Source: Burkholderia sp. 8Y
GTDB lineage: Bacteria; Pseudomonadota; Gammaproteobacteria; Burkholderiales; Burkholderiaceae
DNA length: 64,000 nucleotides
NCBI RefSeq assembly: GCF_902506145.1
Contig: NZ_LR733520.1
Span: forward strand, 3,053,015-3,117,014
Direction: 5' to 3'
The position numbers were made by a program, and so were the translations under genes. Shown here one piece after another: positions 42,367 through 52,181 of this stretch. The notes under the pieces are model-generated. The model had not been told where the DNA came from, searched no databases, and saw nothing but the letters and a program-made list of their open reading frames with translations. Within the stretch, counting starts at the first letter, position 1. Every line of letters begins with the position of its first letter.

Positions 42367-45084
42367 TTATCGAAGCGGCGCGAGCGCGCGTTGCGCGTCC
42401 GCCGATGAAATGCCCATGCGTTCTGCGAAGCTCTGCACCTGATCGTCGCCGATCTTGCCGACCGAAAAGTACGTGCTCTCCGGATGCGCGAGATAGAAGC
42501 CCGACACGCTCGCCGCCGGCATCATGGCGAGCGATTCGGTCAGACTCATGCCGATGTCCTCTGCCTGAAGCACTTCGAACATATCGCGCTTCACGAGATG
42601 GTCCGGGCACGCCGGATAGCCGGGCGCGGGACGAATGCCGCTGTACTTCTCCGCGATGAGAGCGGCGTTGTCCAGCGTTTCGTTCGCCGCATAGCCCCAC
42701 AGTTCGCGGCGCACGCGCGCATGCAGCGCCTCCGCGAAGGCTTCCGCGAAACGGTCGGCGAGCGCCTTTAGCATGATCGCGCTGTAGTCGTCGTGATCGG
42801 CGGCGAACTGCTGCTCTTTCTTGTCGACGCCCAAGCCCGCCGTCACCGCGAAAAGACCGATGTAATCGGCGACGCCCGACTCTTTCGGGGCGATGAAGTC
42901 GGCGAGCGAGCGATTCGGCCGCATGACGCCATCGACGACCGGCCGCACGCTTTGCTGACGCAGATTGCGCCAGGTCATCGCCACTTTCGAGCGCGACTCG
43001 TCCGTGTAGATTTCGATGTCGTCGTCATTCACCGTGTTCGCGGGCAACAGCGTGATGACGCCGTTCGCCGTGAGCCAGCGGCCCTGGATGATGCGCGAGA
43101 GCATCGACTTGCCGTCCGAGAACACGCGCCGCGCCGATTCGCCGACGATCTCGTCGTTCAGAATGGCCGGATACGGTCCCGCGAGATCCCACGTCTGGAA
43201 GAACGGCCCCCAGTCGATATAGTTCGCCAGGTCCGCGAGGTCGTAGTTCCGGAACACGCGCCGCCCGATGAAGCTCGGCTTCTTGGGTGTGTACGCGCTC
43301 CAGTCGATCTTCGTCTTGTTGGCGCGCGCCTCGGCGTAAGTGACCATCGGCTGCGCCTTCTTGTTCGCGTGCTGCGTGCGGATGCGTTCGTAGTCGGTCT
43401 TCAGTTCGTCGAGATACTTCGCCGCGCCTTCGTCCGACAAGAGGCTCGACGCGACCGACACCGAGCGCGACGCGTCCGCCACGTACACGACCGGGCCATC
43501 GTAATGCGGCGCGATCTTCACGGCGGTATGCACGCGCGAAGTCGTCGCGCCGCCGATCAGAAGCGGCGTCTGCTTGCCGCGGAAGTACTCGTCGCGCTGC
43601 ATTTCGGAGGCGACGTAGGCCATCTCTTCGAGGCTCGGCGTGATGAGTCCCGACAGACCGATGATATCCGCGCCTTCTTCCTTCGCCTTTTGCAGAATGG
43701 TCGCGCAGGGCACCATCACGCCCATGTTCACGACTTCGAAGTTGTTGCACTGGAGCACGACCGACACGATGTTCTTGCCGATGTCGTGCACATCGCCCTT
43801 CACGGTCGCGATGACGATCTTGCCCTTGGACCGCACGTCCGCGCCGGCATCGGCGAGACGCTTCTTCTCTTCTTCGATGAACGGAATCAGGTGCGCAACC
43901 GCCTGCTTCATCACGCGCGCCGACTTCACCACTTGCGGCAGGAACATCTTGCCCGCGCCGAAGAGGTCGCCGACGATGTTCATGCCGTCCATCAGCGGCC
44001 CTTCGATGACGTTGATCGGCCGGCCGCCGGCTTGCTCGATCTTCGCGCGCACTTCCTCGGTATCTTCGACGATGAAGGTCGTGATGCCGTGCACGAGCGC
44101 ATGGGAAAGCCGCGCTTCGACCGGCTGGTTGCGCCATTCGAGGTTCTCTTCTTTCTTCGCCGCGCCGGTCTTGAACTTGTCGGCGCTTTCGAGCAGACGG
44201 TCAGTGGCGTCTTCACGGCGATTGAGCACGACGTCTTCGACGCGCTCGCGCAAATCAGGATCGAGATCGGCATAGACGCCGAGCTGTCCCGCATTCACGA
44301 TGCCCATATCCATGCCCGCCTGAATCGCGTGGTAGAGGAACACGGTGTGAATGGCTTCGCGCACCGGATCGTTGCCGCGAAACGAGAACGAGACGTTCGA
44401 CACGCCGCCGCTCACCTTCGCGTGCGGCAGGTTCTTTTTGATCCAGCGCGTCGCGTTGATGAAATCGACCGCGTAATTGTTGTGCTCCTCGATGCCCGTC
44501 GCGATGGCGAAGATGTTCGGGTCGAAGACGATGTCTTCCGGCGCAAAGCCCACTTCGTTCACGAGAATCTCATACGACCGCTTGCAGATTTGCGTCTTGC
44601 GCTCGAAGGTGTCGGCCTGGCCTTTTTCGTCGAAGGCCATGACGACGGCGGCCGCGCCGTAGCGGCGAATCAGCTTCGCGTGATGACGGAACGCGTCTTC
44701 GCCTTCCTTCAGCGAGATCGAATTGACGATGGCCTTGCCCTGCACGCACTTGAGCCCGGCCTCGATCACCTCGAACTTGGAGGAGTCGATCATGATCGGC
44801 ACGCGCGCGATATCCGGCTCGGACGCGATCAGATTCAGAAAGCGCACCATCGCGGCTTTCGAATCGAGCATGGCTTCGTCCATGTTCACGTCGATGACCT
44901 GCGCGCCGTTTTCCACCTGTTGTCGCGCGACGGCCAGCGCCTCGTCGAACTGGCCGTTCAAAATCATGCGCGCGAACGCCTTGGAGCCCGTGACGTTCGT
45001 GCGTTCGCCGACGTTGATGAAGAGCGAGCCTTCGGTGACGTTGAACGGCTCGAGGCCGGAAAGACGCATCGTGTGATCGGTCAT
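42367..45084 (-). CDS. metH: Cobalamin-dependent methionine synthase, folate/B12/reactivation part
   Basis: The 905-aa protein holds three MetH modules: the pterin-binding domain (INVGERTNVTGSKAF to about residue 270), the B12-binding module (cap, then DVHDIGKNIV with the lower-ligand His), and the SAM-dependent reactivation domain (RPAPGYPACPDHLVKR). It transfers the methyl group of methyltetrahydrofolate to cobalamin. The homocysteine-binding module is a separate gene, 46 bp upstream. This split is known in Burkholderiaceae and is not a frameshift: there is a proper stop, a gap and a new ATG. Confidence 0.95.
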   Translation of the reverse strand: MTDHTMRLSGLEPFNVTEGSLFINVGERTNVTGSKAFARMILNGQFDEALAVARQQVENGAQVIDVNMDEAMLDSKAAMVRFLNLIASEPDIARVPIMIDSSKFEVIEAGLKCVQGKAIVNSISLKEGEDAFRHHAKLIRRYGAAAVVMAFDEKGQADTFERKTQICKRSYEILVNEVGFAPEDIVFDPNIFAIATGIEEHNNYAVDFINATRWIKKNLPHAKVSGGVSNVSFSFRGNDPVREAIHTVFLYHAIQAGMDMGIVNAGQLGVYADLDPDLRERVEDVVLNRREDATDRLLESADKFKTGAAKKEENLEWRNQPVEARLSHALVHGITTFIVEDTEEVRAKIEQAGGRPINVIEGPLMDGMNIVGDLFGAGKMFLPQVVKSARVMKQAVAHLIPFIEEEKKRLADAGADVRSKGKIVIATVKGDVHDIGKNIVSVVLQCNNFEVVNMGVMVPCATILQKAKEEGADIIGLSGLITPSLEEMAYVASEMQRDEYFRGKQTPLLIGGATTSRVHTAVKIAPHYDGPVVYVADASRSVSVASSLLSDEGAAKYLDELKTDYERIRTQHANKKAQPMVTYAEARANKTKIDWSAYTPKKPSFIGRRVFRNYDLADLANYIDWGPFFQTWDLAGPYPAILNDEIVGESARRVFSDGKSMLSRIIQGRWLTANGVITLLPANTVNDDDIEIYTDESRSKVAMTWRNLRQQSVRPVVDGVMRPNRSLADFIAPKESGVADYIGLFAVTAGLGVDKKEQQFAADHDDYSAIMLKALADRFAEAFAEALHARVRRELWGYAANETLDNAALIAEKYSGIRPAPGYPACPDHLVKRDMFEVLQAEDIGMSLTESLAMMPAASVSGFYLAHPESTYFSVGKIGDDQVQSFAERMGISSADAQRALAPLR

Positions 45085-45130
45085 GGTCGTTCGATTCTCT
45101 TGTGTTGCGCTGGGTCGATTCGGGCAGTAC

Positions 45131-46216
45131 TCAAGCGGCGTCGCGGTATTGCGAAGGGAAGACGCGCGGCTTGACTTGCGCGAGCGCCTTCGCGATCTCC
45201 GCGATGTGCTCCGGCGTGGTCCCGCAGCATCCGCCCGCGAGATTGACGAGTCCCGCTTGCGCGAACTCCTTGAGCAGCCCCGACGTCACGTCGGGAGTTT
45301 CGTCGAAGCCCGTGTCGCTCATCGGATTCGGCAGGCCGGCGTTCGGATAGCACGACACGTAGGTATCGCACAGCTTCGACAGCTCGGCGATATACGGGCG
45401 CATCAGCGCCGCGCCGAGCGCGCAGTTCAGCCCGAACGTGAGCGGCTTCGCGTGACGCAGCGAGTTCCAGAACGCCTCGACGGTCTGCCCCGAGAGAATG
45501 CGCCCCGACGCGTCCGTGACCGTGCCGGAAATCATGATCGGCAGACGTTCTCCCGTGTTGTCGAACAGTTCATCCAGCGCGAAGAGCGCGGCTTTTGCGT
45601 TCAGCGTGTCGAAGATGGTCTCGACGAGAAAGAGATCGCAGCCCGCATCCAGCAGCGCCTTCGCCTGCTCGTAATAAGCCTCGCGCAATTCGTCGAAGCT
45701 GACGTTGCGCGCGCCGGGATCGTTCACGTCCGGCGAAATGCTCGCGGTCTTCGGCGTCGGCCCGATCGCGCCCGCGACGAAGCGCGGCTTGTCCGGCGTC
45801 GAGAAGGCATCGCAGGCTTCGCGGGCCAGCTTCGCCGATGCCAGATTCATCTCGGCGGCGAGGTCTTCCATGCCGTAATCGGCCTGCGCGACGCGCGTTG
45901 CACCAAACGTGTTCGTCTCGATGATGTCCGCACCCGCCGCGAGGTACTTGTCGTGAATCTCGCGGATGATCTGCGGCTGCGTGATCGAGAGCAACTCGTT
46001 GTTGCCCTTGATATCGCGGCCGTAGTCCTTGAAGCGATCGCCGCGATACGCGGCTTCGTCCAGCTTGTAACGCTGGATCATCGTGCCCATCGCGCCATCG
46101 AGAATCAGGATGCGCTGCTGCAACAGCGCGGGAAGCGCGGCGCCGCGCGTGTAATCGCGCCGGGGCGCAGCAGCGCCCGAGGCATTTGAAAGGCTCGGAG
46201 TGGCGTTCTGGTTCAT
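45131..46216 (-). CDS. metH: Methionine synthase homocysteine-binding subunit
   Basis: The 361-aa protein is the N-terminal module of MetH: ILDGAMGTMIQRYKLDE at the start, the zinc cysteines in GLNCALG and GGCCGTTPEH. It binds Zn and homocysteine and accepts the methyl group from cobalamin on the companion protein. The ATG at 46216 is preferred; a GTG six codons earlier lacks a better ribosome site. I saw no SAH, SAM or cobalamin riboswitch in the ~100 bp leader. Confidence 0.93.
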   Translation of the reverse strand: MNQNATPSLSNASGAAAPRRDYTRGAALPALLQQRILILDGAMGTMIQRYKLDEAAYRGDRFKDYGRDIKGNNELLSITQPQIIREIHDKYLAAGADIIETNTFGATRVAQADYGMEDLAAEMNLASAKLAREACDAFSTPDKPRFVAGAIGPTPKTASISPDVNDPGARNVSFDELREAYYEQAKALLDAGCDLFLVETIFDTLNAKAALFALDELFDNTGERLPIMISGTVTDASGRILSGQTVEAFWNSLRHAKPLTFGLNCALGAALMRPYIAELSKLCDTYVSCYPNAGLPNPMSDTGFDETPDVTSGLLKEFAQAGLVNLAGGCCGTTPEHIAEIAKALAQVKPRVFPSQYRDAA

Positions 46217-46318
46217 GACGGACAGGCCCTGCACCGGAGAGGAAATAGTCCGTCATTGTAGCCGCAGCGCGGGGCGGTCGCTCTCGGCGCGGCACGCTTC
46301 GTGGCGAAGCGCGCGGGC

Positions 46319-46356
46319 AAAAAAAAAACCCCGCCAAGGCTTCGGCGGGGTCTTTT
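46319..46356 (-). terminator. Terminator of the DUF3567 gene
   Basis: ACCCCGCC (46328-46335) pairs with GGCGGGGT (46344-46351). A run of eight A bases on the left gives a long U-tract on the minus strand; TCTTTTCT on the right could serve the plus strand. Confidence 0.9.
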
Positions 46357-46460
46357 CTGGCGTGTCGCTCGTTTGCCGTATTGCGTGGCTCGCCTATTCG
46401 CTTAGCTGCCGGCGAGCGTGGCGGCGCGGGCGAAAACTTCAGGCGCCCGCGAACGTGGCC

Positions 46461-46718
46461 TCAGTGCAGCACCACGGGCTGGGTCATCAAGATATCGAAC
46501 TGGCCGAGGAATTCGTCGACATCCTCGAGCGATGGCTCTTCTTCGATCAGCTTTTGCACATGCTCGCGAAACTTCGCGGCAAGCTCGCCGTCGATGAAGA
46601 TCTCCCGCTGCGTGTTCTTGTCGACGATTTCGTACCCGCCCGACATCATCGCGAGATGATTGGCCTGAGGCGGAAACTCGACGACGCAATAGTTAGGGCT
46701 GTTGTAGATCATTTGCAT
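46461..46718 (-). CDS. DUF3567 protein
   Basis: The 85-aa soluble acidic protein begins MQMIYNSPNYCVVEFPP and ends with a FLGQFDILMTQPVVLH segment, as in DUF3567 (a small betaproteobacterial family). The function is unknown. AGGAG lies eight bases before the ATG at 46718, which sets the start against an open frame further upstream. It is a single gene upstream of metH. Confidence 0.85.
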   Translation of the reverse strand: MQMIYNSPNYCVVEFPPQANHLAMMSGGYEIVDKNTQREIFIDGELAAKFREHVQKLIEEEPSLEDVDEFLGQFDILMTQPVVLH

Positions 46719-46842
46719 GGCGACACTCCTTATTCCTGTTGCTCCCGCAACCTGCATCGTAGTTGGAGCGACTGGGTGGGAATTCAAGGGGTGGCCTCGA
46801 CGTGATGCCGTTGTTATCGAGGCTTTTTTCTATGAAACGTAC

Positions 46843-47631
46843 TCAGGCGGCCTGGCGCAAGAACGCATCGAGCAATGCGCAAAAGCGTTGCGACGCCTCG
46901 ACCGGAGACAAATGTGCCGCATCGAGAAGTTCGAATTGCGCGCCCGGCACCGTGTCGGCGATCAACCTGGATTCAGCATGCGGCGTGCCATTGTCGTGTT
47001 CGCCGGCCACAACGAGCGTGCGCTTTTCGACCGGCGCTAGCTGGTTCCTTGCATCGAAACGGCTGAGGGCCTCTGCTGCCCGCGCGAAACCTTCGGTGGG
47101 CGTGCGCGCAATCGTTTCGCCAATTTGCTCGATCACTTCCGGATGCGCCCGGCGGAAACCCTCCGTGAACCAGCGTTCCAGCGTCGATTCCAAGATACTC
47201 TCTATGCCGTCTTGACGCACGGAAGCCGCGCGTTGCAGAAACGTCGGACGCGCTTCCTCGCGAATAAAGGCGGGCGCGCCCGCGACCGTCAGCGAATCCA
47301 CTTTGTCCGCATGGTTGATCGCGAACTTCTGCGCGACCATGCCGCCGAGCGACAAGCCGACGACGTGCGTGGTCGGCGCGCCCAGTTTGTCGAGCAACTC
47401 GGCGAGGTCGTCGGCGAGAGTGTCGACGCTAAAGGCATCCGGTGACACCGCCGTTTCGCCGTGACCGCGCAGGTCGTAACGCAGCACGGTGAAATCGTCG
47501 CGGAAGTAGCCGGCCATCTGGTCCCACACGGACAGATCGCCGCCGAGTTGATGAATGAAGGTCAGCCAGGGACCGCCGCCTTCGTTGTCGAGAACGTATC
47601 GGGTTTCGATGCCATTGATGTTCACCTGCAT
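46843..47631 (-). CDS. Alpha/beta hydrolase, 3-oxoadipate enol-lactonase-like
   Basis: The 262-aa enzyme has the nucleophile elbow GLSLGG (S94), the acid in GEHDNGTPH and the His in DAAHLSPVE. The sequence style (LTFIHQLGGDLSVWDQMAGYF, RYDLRGHGET) is that of PcaD, which opens 3-oxoadipate enol-lactone in aromatic breakdown. No other pca genes are nearby, so the assignment stays at family level. It follows the DUF3108 gene by 63 bp on the same strand. Confidence 0.85.
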   Translation of the reverse strand: MQVNINGIETRYVLDNEGGGPWLTFIHQLGGDLSVWDQMAGYFRDDFTVLRYDLRGHGETAVSPDAFSVDTLADDLAELLDKLGAPTTHVVGLSLGGMVAQKFAINHADKVDSLTVAGAPAFIREEARPTFLQRAASVRQDGIESILESTLERWFTEGFRRAHPEVIEQIGETIARTPTEGFARAAEALSRFDARNQLAPVEKRTLVVAGEHDNGTPHAESRLIADTVPGAQFELLDAAHLSPVEASQRFCALLDAFLRQAA

Positions 47632-47694
47632 ATCCGCTCCGTGGAGGTCGCTTTGAGATTCCGTGCGTCCCGTGAGACATGGGACGCGCCGCCG

Positions 47695-48891
47695 CTACGG
47701 CCTGACGGATGTATCGTCGGCGGCGGGTGCGATTTCCTCTGACGCATCCCTCGTGCCCGGCGCGCTTGTCTGGGCGGCGGAGGGCGCTTGCAGCGTGCCC
47801 GCCCACAGCATTTCGATCTGCATGCCGTTTGGCTCCGTCTGGAGGATGCGCGCGGGCAGCCAGCCGAGCGCCGGCGCGAGCCAGATGTCGAGCTTGCGCC
47901 GGTCGCCTTCGCGGCGCGGCAGGCGCGTGAAATGGCGCGCCGTGACGAAGCCGTCGCGCGTCTGCACGGTTTCATCGCCGACGGTTTCCATCGGCCAGAT
48001 TTCGCTGCTGTCGTTATCCGCGACGCTGAACTGCCGCGTGACGCCGGGCTTATAGACGTCGGGCGCGCCGCGCACGAGGCTCGTCAGCTGCATGACGACG
48101 CTGAAGCGGTCTTGCGCGCCATCCGCGAGCGGCTGGCTGTTCGGCGTGCGCGTATAGACGGTCTGCTTCGCTTCGCGATTGAAGACGGCGATATCGGCGG
48201 CGCGCCGGCCGCGTTTCTCCGAATACTGGTCCGGCGCGATGCCGAAGCCATCGATATGGCCCTTGCTCGAATACACGTACGGACCGACGAACGGCAGCGG
48301 AATGGAAACGATCATCTCGTAATGCTGGCCGTCGTGGGTCCAGTGGATCGTGCCGGTCTGGTTCATCACGCCGTTGACGAGCGTGTCGTAGCGTAGATCG
48401 CCCGTGGGCGGGACGTTGATCTTGTCGCCTGAAGGGGCGGCGGCAGCGGCAGCCGTTCCCGTCGATGCCGGAGCACTCGCGGCGTTCGCGCCTGAAGCCG
48501 CCACGCCCGATGCCGCCGCCGGTTCGCCCGGCTGCGGCGTGGCGGCGCTCAGGACCGGCGCGGGCGTAGGCGTGGGCGGATTTGCCGTAGGCGCAGGCGC
48601 AGGCCGAGCCGCATGCGCAGGCGCTGCGGGTTTAACCGGCGCAGGTTGCGCGGGCGGCGCAACGGGCTTCGGCGTCAGCAATTCCACCTGAACCGGCGGC
48701 TTCTGGTCGGGCGGCGGGTTTGCGGGCTGCTTCGCGCGCTCGATCCAGCGCATCGCGCCGAAATGCAGCCCCGCGACGATCAACGCCGCCGCGATCCAGC
48801 GCCCCCAGCGGCGGGGCGCATTGGGCGCGGAGGCGGCAGCGGGCGGCTCGTCCGGCACGGCAGGCGGACGATGAAACGAAAACAGGGGCAT
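47695..48891 (-). CDS. DUF3108 membrane-anchored protein
   Basis: The 398-aa protein has one N-terminal membrane helix (about residues 30-48), then a Pro/Ala-rich periplasmic stretch (about 55-150), then a DUF3108 domain (LRYDTLVNGVMNQTGTIHWTHDG to LGWLPARILQTEPNG). DUF3108 proteins are periplasmic and of unknown function; the domain resembles lipid- or ligand-binding beta structures. The Pro-rich arm recalls TonB-like spacers that reach through the periplasm. It is a candidate envelope protein. Confidence 0.82.
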   Translation of the reverse strand: MPLFSFHRPPAVPDEPPAAASAPNAPRRWGRWIAAALIVAGLHFGAMRWIERAKQPANPPPDQKPPVQVELLTPKPVAPPAQPAPVKPAAPAHAARPAPAPTANPPTPTPAPVLSAATPQPGEPAAASGVAASGANAASAPASTGTAAAAAAPSGDKINVPPTGDLRYDTLVNGVMNQTGTIHWTHDGQHYEMIVSIPLPFVGPYVYSSKGHIDGFGIAPDQYSEKRGRRAADIAVFNREAKQTVYTRTPNSQPLADGAQDRFSVVMQLTSLVRGAPDVYKPGVTRQFSVADNDSSEIWPMETVGDETVQTRDGFVTARHFTRLPRREGDRRKLDIWLAPALGWLPARILQTEPNGMQIEMLWAGTLQAPSAAQTSAPGTRDASEEIAPAADDTSVRP

Positions 48892-48980
48892 CGAACGGAG
48901 AGAAGAAGAGAGCGAATTGCGCGACGACAGAACCGGTTATGACACACGCGCTCGCCACGATGTTCCGCGAACACCGACGA

Positions 48981-49811
48981 TCAGCGTTCGCCCGCCTCGT
49001 AGCCCAGTTCATACGACAAGCCGCGCGCACATTCTCGAAGCGCCGCATCGATGTCGCCGCCCCAGCGCGTGTCGAATGCGCCTTCGTGCCCGAGCGCGAT
49101 CAGGCCGAGCGCGAGTTCGCCGGTCGAATCGAAGACGGGCGTGCAGAACGCATGAATCGTCGGCAGCAGCATGCCTTCGACGCGCGCCGCGCCGTGTTCG
49201 CGCACGTCCGCGAGAAGCGGCTCCACGTCGGCTAGCGTCTGCTTTTTCGCAGCGAGTTCGCGATCGAGCAACGGCTGCGTCTTGCTGCGCGGCAGATACG
49301 CCGCGAACAGCAGACCCGTGGCCGACGACAACAGCGGCATGACATCGCCGAGCTTGAGCGATGCCTTCGCCGGATAGCTCGACTCCATCCAGTGCACGAC
49401 CGTCGGACCCTGATTGCCCCACACCGCGATGCCCACCGTCTGATCGATGCGCTCGCGCAGTTCGGCAAGCGCGATGCGCGCGAGCTTCACGCCATCGACG
49501 CGTGCGAGCCGCGCGAGTCCCATCTGCAAGGCGAAGCCGCCGAGTTCGTAGCGGCCCGTCAGCGGGTCTTGCGACGCCAGCCCGAGCCGCACGAAGCTCA
49601 CGAGATACCGATGCGCCTTCGCCGGGCTCATACCCGCCCGCTGCGCAAGATCGCGCAGCATCATGGCGCGCGGCTCGTGCGTCAGCACATCGAGCAAACG
49701 GAAGCCGACTTCGATCGACTGGATGCCCGAGCGTGCTTTTTCTTCGGATGCGTCTGCGTCCGACGTGTCGAGGTCGAGTTCGTCGCCAGTGGCGCGCGCG
49801 TTGGATGGCAT
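48981..49811 (-). CDS. IclR-family transcriptional regulator
   Basis: The 276-aa regulator has an N-terminal winged helix-turn-helix (about residues 30-95: SIEVGFRLLDVLTHEPRAMMLRDLAQRAGMSPAKAHRYL) and a C-terminal IclR effector domain (AVWGNQGPTVVHW, LLSSATGLLFAAYLP, ALGLIALG). It is divergent from the FAH-family gene with 75 bp between the starts, so it most likely controls that catabolic operon. The effector is unknown. Confidence 0.92.
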   Translation of the reverse strand: MPSNARATGDELDLDTSDADASEEKARSGIQSIEVGFRLLDVLTHEPRAMMLRDLAQRAGMSPAKAHRYLVSFVRLGLASQDPLTGRYELGGFALQMGLARLARVDGVKLARIALAELRERIDQTVGIAVWGNQGPTVVHWMESSYPAKASLKLGDVMPLLSSATGLLFAAYLPRSKTQPLLDRELAAKKQTLADVEPLLADVREHGAARVEGMLLPTIHAFCTPVFDSTGELALGLIALGHEGAFDTRWGGDIDAALRECARGLSYELGYEAGER

Positions 49812-49886
49812 GAAATGACGGAAGACCGGGGATTCACCATCGTAAAATAGATTTCCCTCAACGTCATCTCAGCCCGACTCCGCTTT

Positions 49887-50873
49887 ATGAAACTAGCCAC
49901 GCTGAAGGACGGCACGCGCGACGGCCAGCTCATCGTCGTATCGCGCGATTTGCGCACGGCAGTCATTCCCGATGGGATCGTCTCCACGCTGCAACGCGCG
50001 CTCGACGACTGGACTTTCTACGCGCCGCAGCTTTTCGACCTGTACGAAGCCTTGAATCAGGGGCGCGCCCGCCACACGTTCTCGTTCGATCCCAAGGCGT
50101 GCATGGCGCCGTTGCCGCGTGCGTTTCAATGGGCCGACGGCTCGTCGTACGTGAATCACGTCGAGCTCGTGCGGCGCGCACGCGGCGCCGAGATGCCGCC
50201 CGAATTCTGGACCGATCCGCTCATGTATCAGGGCGGCAGCGACGATTTCCTCGGGCCGACGGACGACATCGTGTGCGCGTCCGAATCGTATGGCATCGAC
50301 TTCGAGGCGGAAGTCGCCGTCATCACGTCCGATGTGCAGATGGCGCCCACGCCCGACGAAGCGTTGAAAAGCGTGCGCTTGCTGATGCTGGTCAACGACG
50401 TCTCGCTGCGCAATCTCATTCCCGCCGAACTCGCGAAGGGCTTCGGCTTCTTCCAGAGCAAGCCCGCGACTGCGTTTTCGCCGGTGGCCGTGACGCCCGA
50501 CGAACTCGGCGACGCATGGCGCGAAGGCCGCGTGCATCGCCCGATGACCGTTCACTGGAACGGCAAGAAGGTCGGGCAACCGGACTGCGGCGTGGACATG
50601 GTGTTCCACTTCGGCCAGCTGATCGCGCATGCGGCGAAGACGCGCAACTTGCGCGCGGGGTCGATCGTCGGCTCGGGCACGATCTCGAACAAGGACGCGA
50701 AGCGCGGCTACTGCTGTATCGCGGAGAAGCGGTGCCTCGAAGTCATCGAGCACGGCGCGCCGCAGACCGAGTTCATGAAGTTCGGCGACAGCGTGAAGAT
50801 CGAAATCTTCGACGACGCGGGCAAGTCGATTTTCGGCGCAATCGATCAGGCAGTCGTGCAACTCGAACGCTGA
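49887..50873 (+). CDS. Fumarylacetoacetate hydrolase (FAH) family protein
   Basis: The 328-aa protein has the N-terminal domain of the long FAH form (MKLATLKDGTRDGQLIVVSRDLRT) and the catalytic domain with metal-binding acidic residues in FEAEVAVI and MLVNDVS and the GSIVGSGTISNKDAKRGY loop. FAH-family enzymes cleave C-C bonds or isomerise products of aromatic ring opening. The exact reaction is not clear. It heads a run of genes facing the IclR regulator. Confidence 0.9.
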   Translation: MKLATLKDGTRDGQLIVVSRDLRTAVIPDGIVSTLQRALDDWTFYAPQLFDLYEALNQGRARHTFSFDPKACMAPLPRAFQWADGSSYVNHVELVRRARGAEMPPEFWTDPLMYQGGSDDFLGPTDDIVCASESYGIDFEAEVAVITSDVQMAPTPDEALKSVRLLMLVNDVSLRNLIPAELAKGFGFFQSKPATAFSPVAVTPDELGDAWREGRVHRPMTVHWNGKKVGQPDCGVDMVFHFGQLIAHAAKTRNLRAGSIVGSGTISNKDAKRGYCCIAEKRCLEVIEHGAPQTEFMKFGDSVKIEIFDDAGKSIFGAIDQAVVQLER

Positions 50874-51007
50874 CACCGCGCAATGAACGCACGGCAGAAA
50901 GCGGCGCAACGGGTTTCGCCCGATGCGTCGAGACCGTCGGCCACCGTACACTCTCCGGGCGTTGCGGCGCACGCGCCGAACGACGACAAAAAACAACGGA
51001 GACTTCG

Positions 51008-52165
51008 ATGCGCAGAAGCAAGTGGGTGGCAGCGGTGCTGGCATTCGCCGCGACGACAGCGGCGTTCGCGCAAACGCCGCACGTCAAGATCGGGCTCGTG
51101 CTCTCGCTGACGGGACCGGCCGCATCGCTCGGCATTCCCGCCCGCGATACCGTCGCGCTTCTGCCGAAAGAAATGGGCGGCGTTAGCGTGGACTACATCG
51201 TGCTCGACGACGCCTCCGACACGACGCAGGCCGTGCAGACCACGAAGAAGCTCATCAGCGAGAATCAGGTCGATGCGATCATCGGCTCGTCGATCACGCC
51301 GAATTCGCTCGCGATGATCGACGTCGTCGCGCAGGGCCAGACGCCGATGATCTCGCTTGCTTCATCGGCGAAGATCATCGAGCCTGTCGACGAGAAGCGC
51401 CGCTGGGTCTTCAAGACGCCGCAAACCGACGCGATGATGGCCTCCGCGATTGCCGAGCACGCGAGCAATCACGGCGTGAAGACGCTCGCGTACATCGGCC
51501 AGGCGGACGCGCTCGGCGAGACCTTCTACGCGGAAGTCGCCAAGTTCGCGCAACTGCACAAGATCACGGTGGTCGCCAACGAACGGTTCAATCGCACGGA
51601 CCCGAGCGTGACCGGCCAGATCCTGAAGATTCTCGCGGCCAAGCCGGATGCCGTGGTGGTCGGCGCGGCCGGCACGCCCGCCGCACTGCCGCCGAAGACG
51701 CTCGCGCAGCGTGGCTACAAGGGCAAGGTTTATCACAATCACGGCGTGGGCAACCGCGACTTCCTGCGCGTGTGCGGCGCGGATTGCAACGGCACCTTCC
51801 TGCCGACGAGCCCTGTGCTTGTCGCCGCGCAGTTGCCGAACGATCATCCGGCCAAGCGCCTCGCGCTCGACTACATCAAACTGTACGAAGCGAAGCAGGG
51901 CGCGGGCACGGTCTCCGCGTTCGGGTCGTATGCGTGGGACGCGGGCATGCTGCTGCAGCGCGCGGTTCCGATTGCGATGAAGGCCGGCGCGCCGGGCACG
52001 CCCGCGTTTCGCGGCGCGCTGCGCGATGCGCTCGAAGGCACGAAGAACTTTGCGGACACGAACGGGGTCGTCAACATGACGCCCAACGATCACATCGGCC
52101 TCGACCAGCGCGCCCGCGTGATGGTCGAGATTCGCGACGGCAAGTGGGTGTATCAGCCGCGCTAG
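51008..52165 (+). CDS. Branched-chain amino acid-type ABC substrate-binding protein
   Basis: The 385-aa periplasmic protein has a signal peptide (MRRSKWVAAVLAFAATTAAFA) and a LivJ/LivK-type fold: KIGLVLSLTGPAASLGI, then VDAIIGSSITPNSLA. In soil betaproteobacteria such receptors often bind aromatic acids rather than amino acids, which would fit the FAH and hydratase neighbours. No liv permease or ATPase genes lie beside it. GGAG lies before the ATG at 51008. Confidence 0.92.
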   Translation: MRRSKWVAAVLAFAATTAAFAQTPHVKIGLVLSLTGPAASLGIPARDTVALLPKEMGGVSVDYIVLDDASDTTQAVQTTKKLISENQVDAIIGSSITPNSLAMIDVVAQGQTPMISLASSAKIIEPVDEKRRWVFKTPQTDAMMASAIAEHASNHGVKTLAYIGQADALGETFYAEVAKFAQLHKITVVANERFNRTDPSVTGQILKILAAKPDAVVVGAAGTPAALPPKTLAQRGYKGKVYHNHGVGNRDFLRVCGADCNGTFLPTSPVLVAAQLPNDHPAKRLALDYIKLYEAKQGAGTVSAFGSYAWDAGMLLQRAVPIAMKAGAPGTPAFRGALRDALEGTKNFADTNGVVNMTPNDHIGLDQRARVMVEIRDGKWVYQPR

Positions 52166-52181
52166 ACCATATCGAATCGAA

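Noticed and set aside
42793..45174. Long open frame on the plus strand opposite metH
   Set aside because: It is a mirror frame of a well-supported gene with Arg/His/Asp-rich composition and no domain.
42367..46216. metH broken by a frameshift
   Set aside because: Both parts have their own start and stop and a 46-bp gap, and the split falls at a known domain border; split MetH is normal in this family.
46217..46318. SAH, SAM or cobalamin riboswitch before metH
   Set aside because: I searched for the core strings of these motifs in the leader and found none; the space is also short.
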